The notes beneath the pieces are model-generated. The model was not told the origin of the DNA, made no database searches, and was given only the letters and a program-made list of their open reading frames with translations. From Bradyrhizobium sp. in8p8 (GTDB lineage Bacteria; Pseudomonadota; Alphaproteobacteria; Rhizobiales; Xanthobacteraceae), in the NCBI RefSeq assembly GCF_000426845.1, contig NZ_AUGD01000033.1, forward strand, positions 1-39,726: a DNA stretch of 39,726 nucleotides. The letters run 5' to 3'. Both the position numbers and the translations under genes were made by a program. The stretch's first letter is position 1. Each line of letters opens with the position of its first letter. Shown piece after piece: positions 22,349 to 29,633 of this stretch.

Positions 22349-23614
22349 TTATCTCGCAAATGGCAACCAGCATATCTTTGCTCCGCGTTCGATGGATTTC
22401 ACTTCTGGCGAGACAACGACGAATCCGGCGGCGAGGCTGAGCTGATGCAGCTTGCCGGAATTGGAATCCGGCAACAGCTCGATAAACGGCAAGCCGTTCT
22501 CGATCCCCGAGAGAATGGCTGGCAGATAGGTTGTGCGGCCCGGTCGTCCGCTCCAGGTAAAATTGGCAATCGCGGTTCGCTCGCCATCACCGGCGCGCTT
22601 GATCCCTGCACAAGCACGGAGCACCTTATCGACGATGACTTCAAATGCCGTGAAGAGCGCCCCCGGATTCCCGGGGAGGCCGACATAGGTCGAGTTAGCC
22701 ATTCTGCCGAGGACCACGGGCTTGCCGGGTTTGATCGCGACCTTGCGGACCCACAGTCTGCCACCGCAACGCTCGAACGAATCCACCACATGGTCTTCGT
22801 CTCCCACAGATATGCCCCCGGCACTGATAATCACGTCGGCGCGGGCCGCAGCCGACTGGAAGGTACTGCGCAACTTCGATGGGCTATCGGCGACGCATCC
22901 GAGGTCTGCCATCTCGATCCAGGGCTTTGCAAGCAGGCCGAGCAGGATAAAGCGGTTGGCATCGTAGATCTCGCCCGGCTGGATGCTCTCCCCCGGCTGT
23001 CGAAGCTCCGAACCGGTCGTGAATATTGCCACGCGAAGCCTGCGGAATACACGAACGCCAGGATAGCCGCAGGCCGCTGCCACGCCGGCCTGCAGCGCTC
23101 CCATCTCGGTGCCGGTCTCGATCAGGCTTTCGCCCGACCTGACGTCCTCGCCGCGCCTTCGAATATTTTCGCCGCTTCGTGGCGCGCGGGAGAGAGCTAT
23201 CCAGTCGCCCTCCGCATGCACCTCTTCGTGGGCAATGATGGCATTGGCGCCGGCTGGAATCGGCGCACCCGTCAGGATGCGAAAGGCGCAGCCGGCCTGC
23301 AACACCGGCTCGTCGACGGTGCGGCGCGCGGCGATGCTGCCGGCGACCTTCAGCCGGGCAGGAAATTCAATGCCTAGGCTGTCCGTATCGACGGCATAAC
23401 CGTCCATCGCACTGTAATCGAACCGCGGCAGCGGCTCGTCGGCCTTGATGGGCTGTGCGAGAATCCGCCCCGCGACGGCTGAAAGATCAACCAGTTCGGT
23501 CTCGGCGATAGGCCGCGCCTCGGACAAGCCGATGGCAACCGCCCGTTCCACCGAGACAAGGTCCGTTGCAGGCGTAAGGCACACGTCGATTTCCGGCTGC
23601 AGCAATGCTGCCAT
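22349..23614 (-). CDS. moeA: Molybdopterin molybdenumtransferase MoeA
   Basis: 421 residues. Typical MoeA motifs in order: LPRFDYSAMDGYAVDTDSL, AFRILTGAPIPAGANAII, ENIRRRGEDVRSGESLIETG, VAIFTTGSELRQPGE, IISAGGISVGDEDHVVDSF, IKPGKPVVLGR and VGLPGNPGALFTAFEVIV. MoeA inserts molybdate into adenylated molybdopterin made by MogA. ATG 23614 has GGAGG six bases upstream. It ends the nar/Mo-cofactor array, co-oriented with mogA and the DUF2478 gene 38 bases upstream. No C-terminal fusion. Likely a nar-dedicated copy supplying NarG with bis-MGD precursor; a housekeeping moeA elsewhere is expected but not visible. Confidence 0.95.
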   Translation of the reverse strand: MAALLQPEIDVCLTPATDLVSVERAVAIGLSEARPIAETELVDLSAVAGRILAQPIKADEPLPRFDYSAMDGYAVDTDSLGIEFPARLKVAGSIAARRTVDEPVLQAGCAFRILTGAPIPAGANAIIAHEEVHAEGDWIALSRAPRSGENIRRRGEDVRSGESLIETGTEMGALQAGVAAACGYPGVRVFRRLRVAIFTTGSELRQPGESIQPGEIYDANRFILLGLLAKPWIEMADLGCVADSPSKLRSTFQSAAARADVIISAGGISVGDEDHVVDSFERCGGRLWVRKVAIKPGKPVVLGRMANSTYVGLPGNPGALFTAFEVIVDKVLRACAGIKRAGDGERTAIANFTWSGRPGRTTYLPAILSGIENGLPFIELLPDSNSGKLHQLSLAAGFVVVSPEVKSIERGAKICWLPFAR

Positions 23615-23652
23615 TTCGCCTCCGCAAGATCGTTCGAAGTTGCAATCCCTGT

Positions 23653-24243
23653 CTAGCAGGCCGCCGGCTCGGGACTTTGCGCCATCGCAACAGGAAATGC
23701 TCTATTGAGCCAGTCCGCGATCTCCAGGGGATCGCTGGAGAACTCGACCGACATGCCCCCGGTAAATTCGCGCCAGGAGTCGAGATTCCGCGTCGGGATC
23801 CCGATTACCACGGGAATGTCGCGGTCGACTGCCATCGCCACCAGGTCGAGCAGCCCACGCCCTTCGGCCTCCACCTTGCCGAACTTGTTGAGGATCAGAA
23901 TCTCAGGGGCGAGATCGAGCGAACGCGCCACCTGGCCGTTCACTTCCGCGAGCGCCGCCTCGTCGAGTCGACATCCCGACGCGCCGGGGCCGCGGTCCTC
24001 GAATAAATCCGTCCGTAGTCCCGTCGTGAGTTCTTCCAGCGCCACATTGCAGTGGCCGGCGGCGTCCGAGCAGACCGGATGTTGCAGCACGCCGGCGATC
24101 TTGAGCCCACGATGCCGGCAATCCTGGACGATTCGTTCGAATGTTGCTTGGGGATAGACCTCGTTGGCGTAGACGATCGCGACCAAAGCGGGTTGCCGAT
24201 GCACGGCTGTGCTATGCGGCGGGACGGAATGCTGCGCATGCAT
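23653..24243 (-). CDS. DUF2478 protein, putative NTPase linked to molybdenum metabolism
   Basis: 196 residues. After ALVAIVYANEVYPQATFERI come GLKIAGVLQHPVCSDAAGHC, LRTDLFEDRGPGASGCRLDE, PEILILNKFGKVEAEGRGL and IPVVIGIPTRNLDSWREF. These are the conserved blocks of DUF2478, a family related to THEP1-type nucleotide phosphatases and usually found with molybdate transport or Mo-enzyme genes. LNKFGKxExEGRG is the best kept motif. The first strand lacks a full Walker A (no GxxxxGKT), so ATP hydrolysis is uncertain. ATG 24243 overlaps the mogA end by about 32 bases with GAGG upstream. Specific function unknown. Confidence 0.82.
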   Translation of the reverse strand: MHAQHSVPPHSTAVHRQPALVAIVYANEVYPQATFERIVQDCRHRGLKIAGVLQHPVCSDAAGHCNVALEELTTGLRTDLFEDRGPGASGCRLDEAALAEVNGQVARSLDLAPEILILNKFGKVEAEGRGLLDLVAMAVDRDIPVVIGIPTRNLDSWREFTGGMSVEFSSDPLEIADWLNRAFPVAMAQSPEPAAC

Positions 24244-24751
24244 CTGGATTTACCTCCATTCGTCGCGCCCCGATCAGATCGAGGCAGTAGGGAATCGCCG
24301 GGAAGACGGCGCTCAGACAGATATCGATGGCCGAGGGGCGTCCCGGCAGATTGACGATCAGGCACTTTCCGCGCGTTCCGGCAGTCTGTCGTGAGAGAAT
24401 GGCGGTCGGAACCTGTTCGAGGCTGACCCGGCGCATTAGCTCGCCAAATCCCTCCAGCTCGCGAGTGACGACCATGCGTGTTGCTTCGGGCGTGAGGTCC
24501 CGCGGCGCCGGACCGGTGCCGCCGGTCGTCAGGATGAGGTCGCAACCGTCGCCCTCGACCATTTCGATCAGCGCCTGCGCCACGCTGTCGGTGCCGTCAG
24601 GCACGAGCCTGACGACCGCGGTCCAGTTCGAGGCCACCACCCGGCCGAGAAAATCATGGATAGCCTTGCCGCTGATATCCTCATATTCGCCGCGGCTGGC
24701 GCGGTCGGATATCGTCAGCACACCAATCCGCGGCAAAAGATCGTCCGGCAC
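24212..24751 (-). CDS. mogA: Molybdopterin adenylyltransferase MogA/MoaB family
   Basis: 179 residues from GTG 24751, which follows GGAGGAGGG and lies just past the carbonic anhydrase stop; a longer frame to 24886 only overlaps that gene. Motifs: RIGVLTISDRASRGEYEDIS, GCDLILTTGGTGPAPRDLTP and EATRMVVTRELEGFGELMR. The TTGGTG loop binds molybdopterin; the RDxTPEAT segment is conserved in MogA. It adenylates molybdopterin before MoeA. The C-terminal LIVNLPGRPSAIDICLSAVF keeps the family's NLPG-P motif. Coupled by overlap with DUF2478 downstream. Confidence 0.93.
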   Translation of the reverse strand: MPDDLLPRIGVLTISDRASRGEYEDISGKAIHDFLGRVVASNWTAVVRLVPDGTDSVAQALIEMVEGDGCDLILTTGGTGPAPRDLTPEATRMVVTRELEGFGELMRRVSLEQVPTAILSRQTAGTRGKCLIVNLPGRPSAIDICLSAVFPAIPYCLDLIGARRMEVNPDACAAFRPAA

Positions 24752-24752
24752 C

Positions 24753-25481
24753 TCAACCCTCCTCCAGAAACTGCGGTTCAAGCATCGACAGCCCGCCGAA
24801 AGCTTCCTCGGCGTGGCGACGAACCATCGTGATCGGCTCGCGACGGTTTGCGTATTCGCCTTCGCGATCGAGGCTCTCCGCTTCATCGAGCGACGACAGC
24901 TTCAGGCCGAGATCCCGCAGCAGCCCGTCGCCCAAGCCATAGATCCAGCCGTGGACCGACACGGACTGCTGACGCAGCCAGGCCCCGCGCAATATCGGCG
25001 TGGCCGCGATGCGCCGCAGCTGAAGCTCGACGTTCAGCTCGCAGGCGCGGTCCATTCTGGCTGCATCGCTGGGTAGGCGCGCCAGCTCCGGCGCGCAGCG
25101 CCGGCACATCTCCCGCACCGGCGCCAGCCAGTGATCGACCAGACCGCCGCCACCCGGCGGTTCGAATGCCCTGCGTATGCCGCCGCAGCCGTAGTGGCCG
25201 CACACGATGACGTGCTTGACCTGCAGCGTTTCGACCGCAAATTCCAGCACCGACAGCAAATTCATGTCGCCGGTGTGAACGACATTGCCGACATTGCGGT
25301 GGACGAACACCTCGCCCGGATCGAGACCGACGATGTCGTTGGCGGGAACGCGGCTGTCGGAACAGCCCAGCCAGAGATATCGCGGCGCCTGCTGCTCGGC
25401 GAGACGGCGAAGGTAATCGGGGTCTCTGCGGGTCCTGCCCGTCGCCCAGGCCACATTGCGGTCAAACAGCTCGTCGATCAT
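24753..25481 (-). CDS. Beta-class carbonic anhydrase
   Basis: 242 residues, close to the usual size for the class. Zinc ligands C40 (WLGCSDSRVP), H96 and C99 (HVIVCGHYGCGGIRRAF) and the D42/R44 dyad are intact; FVHRNVGNVV is the usual supporting motif. It interconverts CO2 and bicarbonate in the cytosol. It sits inside the nar array between a Cys-tailed protein and mogA, two bases before the mogA GTG, so it is probably co-expressed with anaerobic nitrate respiration. The ribosome-binding site is weak. The reason for linkage is not known; bicarbonate supply or pH balance during denitrification are possible. Confidence 0.95.
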   Translation of the reverse strand: MIDELFDRNVAWATGRTRRDPDYLRRLAEQQAPRYLWLGCSDSRVPANDIVGLDPGEVFVHRNVGNVVHTGDMNLLSVLEFAVETLQVKHVIVCGHYGCGGIRRAFEPPGGGGLVDHWLAPVREMCRRCAPELARLPSDAARMDRACELNVELQLRRIAATPILRGAWLRQQSVSVHGWIYGLGDGLLRDLGLKLSSLDEAESLDREGEYANRREPITMVRRHAEEAFGGLSMLEPQFLEEG

Positions 25482-25504
25482 CTGATGTCACGATCCGGCG
25501 CCGA

Positions 25505-25843
25505 TCACGAACAATCTCCACCACCGCCGCAAGTGCAGCCGGCATGCGCGGGCGCCTCAGGCGCCTCATCTTTCTTCAGCGACCAGTTAACCATGTAGAC
25601 GAGACACCCCGTTCCGGGATCGTCGGTACGCTCGACGACGTTCATCAACCCCAGCCAGTCCTCGCTGCCGGCGAGATTGGCGAAGCGCCTGACGGCGCCG
25701 GAGGCGTATTCGCCTACGGTCTCTTCATACCGGCTGGCCGCATCGCCGACGCGCGCGAACAGCACGATATCGTTGCAGGCGAGCAGCACCTCGCCGGCGG
25801 CGGCGTCTTCACTGAAACTGCGGATGATGTCGCCCAGTTGCAT
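25505..25843 (-). CDS. Uncharacterised 112-aa protein with Cys-rich C-terminus
   Basis: Begins MQLGDIIRSFSEDAAAGEVL and continues LACNDIVLFARVGDAASRYE, then SGAVRRFANLAGSEDWLGLM. The body looks like a compact alpha/beta fold with a single internal Cys, while the last residues are AGCTCGGGGDCS: three cysteines among glycines, fit for a metal or Fe-S site. AGGGG sits six bases before the ATG. It lies ten bases after the parvulin gene in the nar array. No family name recognised; position suggests an assembly or metal-delivery role for nitrate reductase. Similar tails occur in metal-binding proteins, but this is inference. Confidence 0.7.
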   Translation of the reverse strand: MQLGDIIRSFSEDAAAGEVLLACNDIVLFARVGDAASRYEETVGEYASGAVRRFANLAGSEDWLGLMNVVERTDDPGTGCLVYMVNWSLKKDEAPEAPAHAGCTCGGGGDCS

Positions 25844-25852
25844 CTTCGGCCC

Positions 25853-26665
25853 CTATTGCAGCAGCGGCGACGCCGCCGCAGCGAGCGCAATTCCCGTTAT
25901 CTCGGCCCGGCCGGCCAGCACCGAGACATACTGCGCCAGCGCGCGATGCTGAACGCTGGTCGTGAGGTAGTCCGCGATACGGTCGCGCGCCAGTTCGAAT
26001 GGAAGCACCTGCCCCGGCGCATGCTGATCGAGACGGATGACATGAAAGCCGTAGCGGGTCTCCGCAATGGCCAATTCACCGGGGCGCATCCGCTCCAAGG
26101 CGGCCTCGAACTCGGCAACCGTCTGGCCGCGCGTCAGCTGACCGAGCCGTCCCCCTTCCTGCGCCGAGGTCTTGCAAGCCGAATGGCTGCGCGCGAATTC
26201 GGCAAACAGCGCCGGATCTGCGCTCACCGCAGCCAGAATGTTCTCGGCAGTCCGGCGACCCGCACTGCGGGCCACGACGTTGTCGGGATGCGCCGCAATC
26301 AGGATGTGCGCCGCCTCATACAGGTCTCCCGAACGGAAGCGCTGTCGGTTCTGCTCGTAAAACCTGAGGCAGGCCGCGTCGTCCGGCTCAGGGGTTGCCA
26401 CCTCTCGCTCGATCAACGCGCGCATGGCCGCTTCCTCGTCGGTCTCGGAACGCCCCTCGGCATCGCGGAGCGGCTCTGCTTTAATGCCGAGCCGCGCCGA
26501 TTCCTGCAGCAGGAGTTCACGCACGACCAGTGCCTGGGCCGCAGCCTGCCATGCCATGATCGGCTTCTCGGCCGGATGGTTCTGCACCTCACGGGCAATC
26601 ACCTCGCGCGGAATGACCTTGCCGTTGACGCTGATCGTCTTGGGCTTCGGCAGCGCATTCGTCAC
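25853..26665 (-). CDS. Parvulin-type peptidyl-prolyl isomerase of the nar operon
   Basis: 270 residues from GTG 26665, 16 bases after narI; longer starts would overlap narI. N-terminal helical domain (KPIMAWQAAAQALVVRELLL, with QESARLGI) then a parvulin domain at about 125-230: YEAAHILIAAHPDN, FAEFARSHSACKTSAQEGGR, LGQLTRGQTVAEFEAAL, ELAIAETRYGFHVIRLDQ. These are the H, GG-xLG and GxHxIxL elements of PpiC/SurA/NifM. No signal peptide is visible, so it acts in the cytosol, like NifM. Such isomerases recur beside narGHJI and probably help NarG/NarH fold or be assembled. Confidence 0.88.
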   Translation of the reverse strand: MTNALPKPKTISVNGKVIPREVIAREVQNHPAEKPIMAWQAAAQALVVRELLLQESARLGIKAEPLRDAEGRSETDEEAAMRALIEREVATPEPDDAACLRFYEQNRQRFRSGDLYEAAHILIAAHPDNVVARSAGRRTAENILAAVSADPALFAEFARSHSACKTSAQEGGRLGQLTRGQTVAEFEAALERMRPGELAIAETRYGFHVIRLDQHAPGQVLPFELARDRIADYLTTSVQHRALAQYVSVLAGRAEITGIALAAAASPLLQ

Positions 26666-26681
26666 TGAGCAATCCACTGAT

Positions 26682-27395
26682 CTACTCCGCCGGTTGAATC
26701 GGTCGCAGCGAACCATCGCGGCTTCGCACCACCTGATAGCCGCGCCGGCCAAGGTACCACACCGGCGCGCTCCAGATATGGACCAGTCGGGTGAACGGAA
26801 AGACGAGGAACAGCGTCATGCCGAGCACGAGGTGGGCCCTGAAAATCGGATGCACGTCCAGAACGTTAGCTGCCGCGCCGGGCTGGAGCGTCAGGATGCC
26901 CTGCGCCCAGGCCATGAATTTCACCATCTCATGGCCGTCCAGATGGCCCATCGACACCGGAATGGTCGCAAGCCCCAGCAGCAGCTGCGCGAACAGCAGC
27001 AGCAGGATCGCGGTGTCGCCGAACGAGGAGTTGGCGCGAATGCGCGGATCGAACAGGCGGCGGTGCGTCAGCAGCGCAATTCCGACCAGGCACATCAGGC
27101 CCGCAATGCCGCCCGCGACGATCGCCAGCATCTGCTTGAAGCCGTGCGAAACGCCGAGCATGTCGAACACCCAGATCGGGGTCAGCAGGCCGACGAAATG
27201 GCCGAGGAAAATAAAGAGAATGCCGACGTGGAACAGATTGGAGCCCCATGTCAGTTGCCGCCGCCGCAGCAACTGGCTGGACCCGGTACGCCACGTATAC
27301 TGCTCGCGGTCGAACCGCACCAGGCTGCCAAACAGGAATACGGTCAGGCACAGATAGGGATACCAGCCGAAGACGATTGAATTGAGCGTTTGCAT
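26682..27395 (-). CDS. narI: Respiratory nitrate reductase gamma subunit (cytochrome b)
   Basis: 237 residues with five membrane helices. The four haem-b ligands fall where expected: H56 and H66 (NLFHVGILFIFLGHFVG) and H188 and H206 (FRAHLVLG, RLVHIWSAP), nearly the E. coli numbering. NarI oxidises quinol at the periplasmic side and passes electrons to NarH. ATG 27395 has GGAGG six bases upstream; the longer frame to 27446 overlaps narJ and is not used. It is preceded by narJ with 11 bases between and followed by the parvulin gene. Confidence 0.95.
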   Translation of the reverse strand: MQTLNSIVFGWYPYLCLTVFLFGSLVRFDREQYTWRTGSSQLLRRRQLTWGSNLFHVGILFIFLGHFVGLLTPIWVFDMLGVSHGFKQMLAIVAGGIAGLMCLVGIALLTHRRLFDPRIRANSSFGDTAILLLLFAQLLLGLATIPVSMGHLDGHEMVKFMAWAQGILTLQPGAAANVLDVHPIFRAHLVLGMTLFLVFPFTRLVHIWSAPVWYLGRRGYQVVRSRDGSLRPIQPAE

Positions 27396-27405
27396 GGCTT
27401 CCTCC

Positions 27406-28113
27406 TCACTGCGCACGTGGCGCGGGATCGACCGCGCGTCTGGCATGGCGAAGTTTTGCGATCAGGCCTTCGTGGCCGCAGGCGCCCTGCCCCTGGCTGC
27501 CCGAACCGAACCGCACCTCCTCTTCTTCCCAGGCGGCATCGAGCGCCACGAGATCCATCGGATCGGTATCAATGTCCTTCAGCAGTTCGTCGACAATCTC
27601 GCGCGACAAAGTTTCGGCCGAGATCGCGACCAGCACATCGAACACCGACTTGTAGTTCGATTGCCGCCGCCCGAGCCGCTCGCCGAGGGCCGCAAAAATA
27701 TGGGCGGCCTGCCCCAACAGGTCACGGGCCTCCGCGAATGGCTGGGTCGAGAGGAATTCGAGGAACAGCGGCACGTAGTCGGGCAGTTCGTTGGCGGCAA
27801 TGAACAGGTCGGCCTTCTCGTACATCGCCTTGAGGTCGACCATGGCCTGACCGCGATCGCGGCTTTCGCCATGGATGTGCTCGAACAGATGCAGTGCCAG
27901 CGTCTTGCTGCGATCGAACAGCAGGCCGTAGCGCTCCTGCAGATCGTAAACCTCGCCGACCGAAATTTCCTCGATCAAGAGATCGAGCGCACCGCGACAG
28001 GTCGCGGGCACCACCTTCTCGGCGTCGAGGATCGCCGGGAACTCCGGCGCCGCGTCGATCAACTCCTGGGCCGGATAGCTCAACAATGCCGACAGGACCT
28101 TGAACGTCTTCAT
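27406..28113 (-). CDS. narJ: Nitrate reductase molybdenum cofactor assembly chaperone
   Basis: 235 residues. All-helical TorD/NarJ fold; RYGLLFDRSKTLALHLFEHI, HGESRDRGQAMVDLKAMYE, LPDYVPLFLEFLSTQP and an acidic C-terminal stretch AAWEEEEVRFG. NarJ binds the NarG N-terminus, holds apo-NarGH in the cytosol and permits cofactor insertion before NarI docking. ATG 28113 overlaps the narH stop (TGATG); a GTG three bases upstream is also possible. The last 40 residues contain GSGSQGQGACGHEG, a flexible linker. Confidence 0.94.
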   Translation of the reverse strand: MKTFKVLSALLSYPAQELIDAAPEFPAILDAEKVVPATCRGALDLLIEEISVGEVYDLQERYGLLFDRSKTLALHLFEHIHGESRDRGQAMVDLKAMYEKADLFIAANELPDYVPLFLEFLSTQPFAEARDLLGQAAHIFAALGERLGRRQSNYKSVFDVLVAISAETLSREIVDELLKDIDTDPMDLVALDAAWEEEEVRFGSGSQGQGACGHEGLIAKLRHARRAVDPAPRAQ

Positions 28114-29633
28114 CACGCGATCTCCATCGGGTTCTTGGCCTTGCGCGGCGAGCCGAATAAATTGGTTTCGCTTTCGCCACCAGAGCAGCCATTGCCGAAG
28201 GTGAAGCCGCAGGATCCACGCATGTCGTAGGCATCGGCGCCGAGCTCGCGGTGCGCGGTCGGAATCACGAAGCGGTCCTCGTAATTGGCGATCGACATGA
28301 TCTGGTACATTTCGTCGATCTGTGCCGGCGTGAGCCCGACCCGCCGGGCGACCACTTCGTCGACGACACCGTCGATGGTCTTGGTGCGCATATAGGAACG
28401 CATCGCCATCATTCGCTCCAGCGCCAGCGTCACCGGCTTCTCATCGCCCGCGGTGAGCAGATTGGCGAGATATTTCATGGGGATGCGCAACGACTTTACA
28501 TCGGGCATTCCGCCATCGAGCCCGATCTTGCCGGCGGAGGCGGCCGAGGTGATCGGCGACAGCGGCGGCACGTACCAGACCATCGGCAGCGTGCGGTATT
28601 CCGGATGCAGCGGGAACGCCACCTTCCACTCCATCGCCATCTTCCAGATCGGCGAGGCCTTGGCGGATTCCAGCCATGCATGCGGGATGCCCTGCCGCTC
28701 CGCTTCCGCGATGACCTTGGGATCGTTGGGATCGAGGAAGACGTCGAGCTGCGCCTGATAGAGGTCGCGCTCGTCGGGGTTGCTGGCAGCTTCCGCGATG
28801 CGATCGGCGTCATAAAGCACGACGCCGAGATAGCGGATGCGACCGACGCAGGTTTCCGAACATACCGTCGGTTGGCCGGCCTCGATGCGCGGATAGCAGA
28901 AGATGCATTTCTCGGATTTGCCCGAGGACCAGTTGTAATAGATCTTCTTGTAAGGGCAGCCGGAGACGCACATGCGCCAGCCGCGGCACTTGTCCTGGTC
29001 GATCAGGACGATGCCATCCTCCTCGCGCTTGTAGATCGCGCCGGACGGACAGGCCGCGACACAGGCCGGGTTGAGGCAGTGCTCGCACAGCCGCGGCAGG
29101 TACATCATGAAGGTGTTTTCGAACTGGCCGTAGATGTCCTTCTGCACGCCCTCGAAATTATAGTCCTGCGAGCGCTTGGCGAACTCGCCGCCGAGGATCT
29201 CTTCCCAGTTCGGACCCCATTCTATCTTCTCGATCCGCTCGCCAGACACCAGCGAGCGGGGCCGCGCGGTCGGCATCGCCGGCATTTCCTTGGCCTGCTG
29301 CAGATGCGCGTAGTCGAAGGTGAACGGCTCGTAGTAATCGTCGATTTCGGGCAGGTCCGGGTTGGCGAAGATGTTCGCCAGCACGCGCCACTTGCCGCCG
29401 ATGCGCGGCTCGATCTTGCCGTTGCGCTTGCGTTTCCAGCCGCCTTTCCAGCGCGCCTGGTTCTCCCAGTCCTTGGGATAGCCGATGCCCGGCTTGGTCT
29501 CGACGTTGTTGAACCATGCGTATTCCATGCCCTCGCGGCTGGTCCACACGTTCTTACAGGTGACGCTGCAGGTGTGACACCCGATACACTTGTCGAGGTT
29601 CAACACCATGGCGATTTGAGCGCGGATCTTCAT
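28113..29633 (-). CDS. narH: Respiratory nitrate reductase beta subunit (Fe-S)
   Basis: 506 residues, typical length. Four cysteine groups are visible: CIGCHTCSVTCKNVW (16-), CEHCLNPACVAACPSGAIY, CRGWRMCVSGCPYKKIYYNW and CIFCYPRIEAGQPTVCSETC. The W in CRGWRMC replaces a Cys and indicates the 3Fe-4S cluster, with three 4Fe-4S clusters. It relays electrons from NarI to NarG. ATG 29633 overlaps the narG stop by four bases, so translation is coupled. Confidence 0.97.
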   Translation of the reverse strand: MKIRAQIAMVLNLDKCIGCHTCSVTCKNVWTSREGMEYAWFNNVETKPGIGYPKDWENQARWKGGWKRKRNGKIEPRIGGKWRVLANIFANPDLPEIDDYYEPFTFDYAHLQQAKEMPAMPTARPRSLVSGERIEKIEWGPNWEEILGGEFAKRSQDYNFEGVQKDIYGQFENTFMMYLPRLCEHCLNPACVAACPSGAIYKREEDGIVLIDQDKCRGWRMCVSGCPYKKIYYNWSSGKSEKCIFCYPRIEAGQPTVCSETCVGRIRYLGVVLYDADRIAEAASNPDERDLYQAQLDVFLDPNDPKVIAEAERQGIPHAWLESAKASPIWKMAMEWKVAFPLHPEYRTLPMVWYVPPLSPITSAASAGKIGLDGGMPDVKSLRIPMKYLANLLTAGDEKPVTLALERMMAMRSYMRTKTIDGVVDEVVARRVGLTPAQIDEMYQIMSIANYEDRFVIPTAHRELGADAYDMRGSCGFTFGNGCSGGESETNLFGSPRKAKNPMEIA

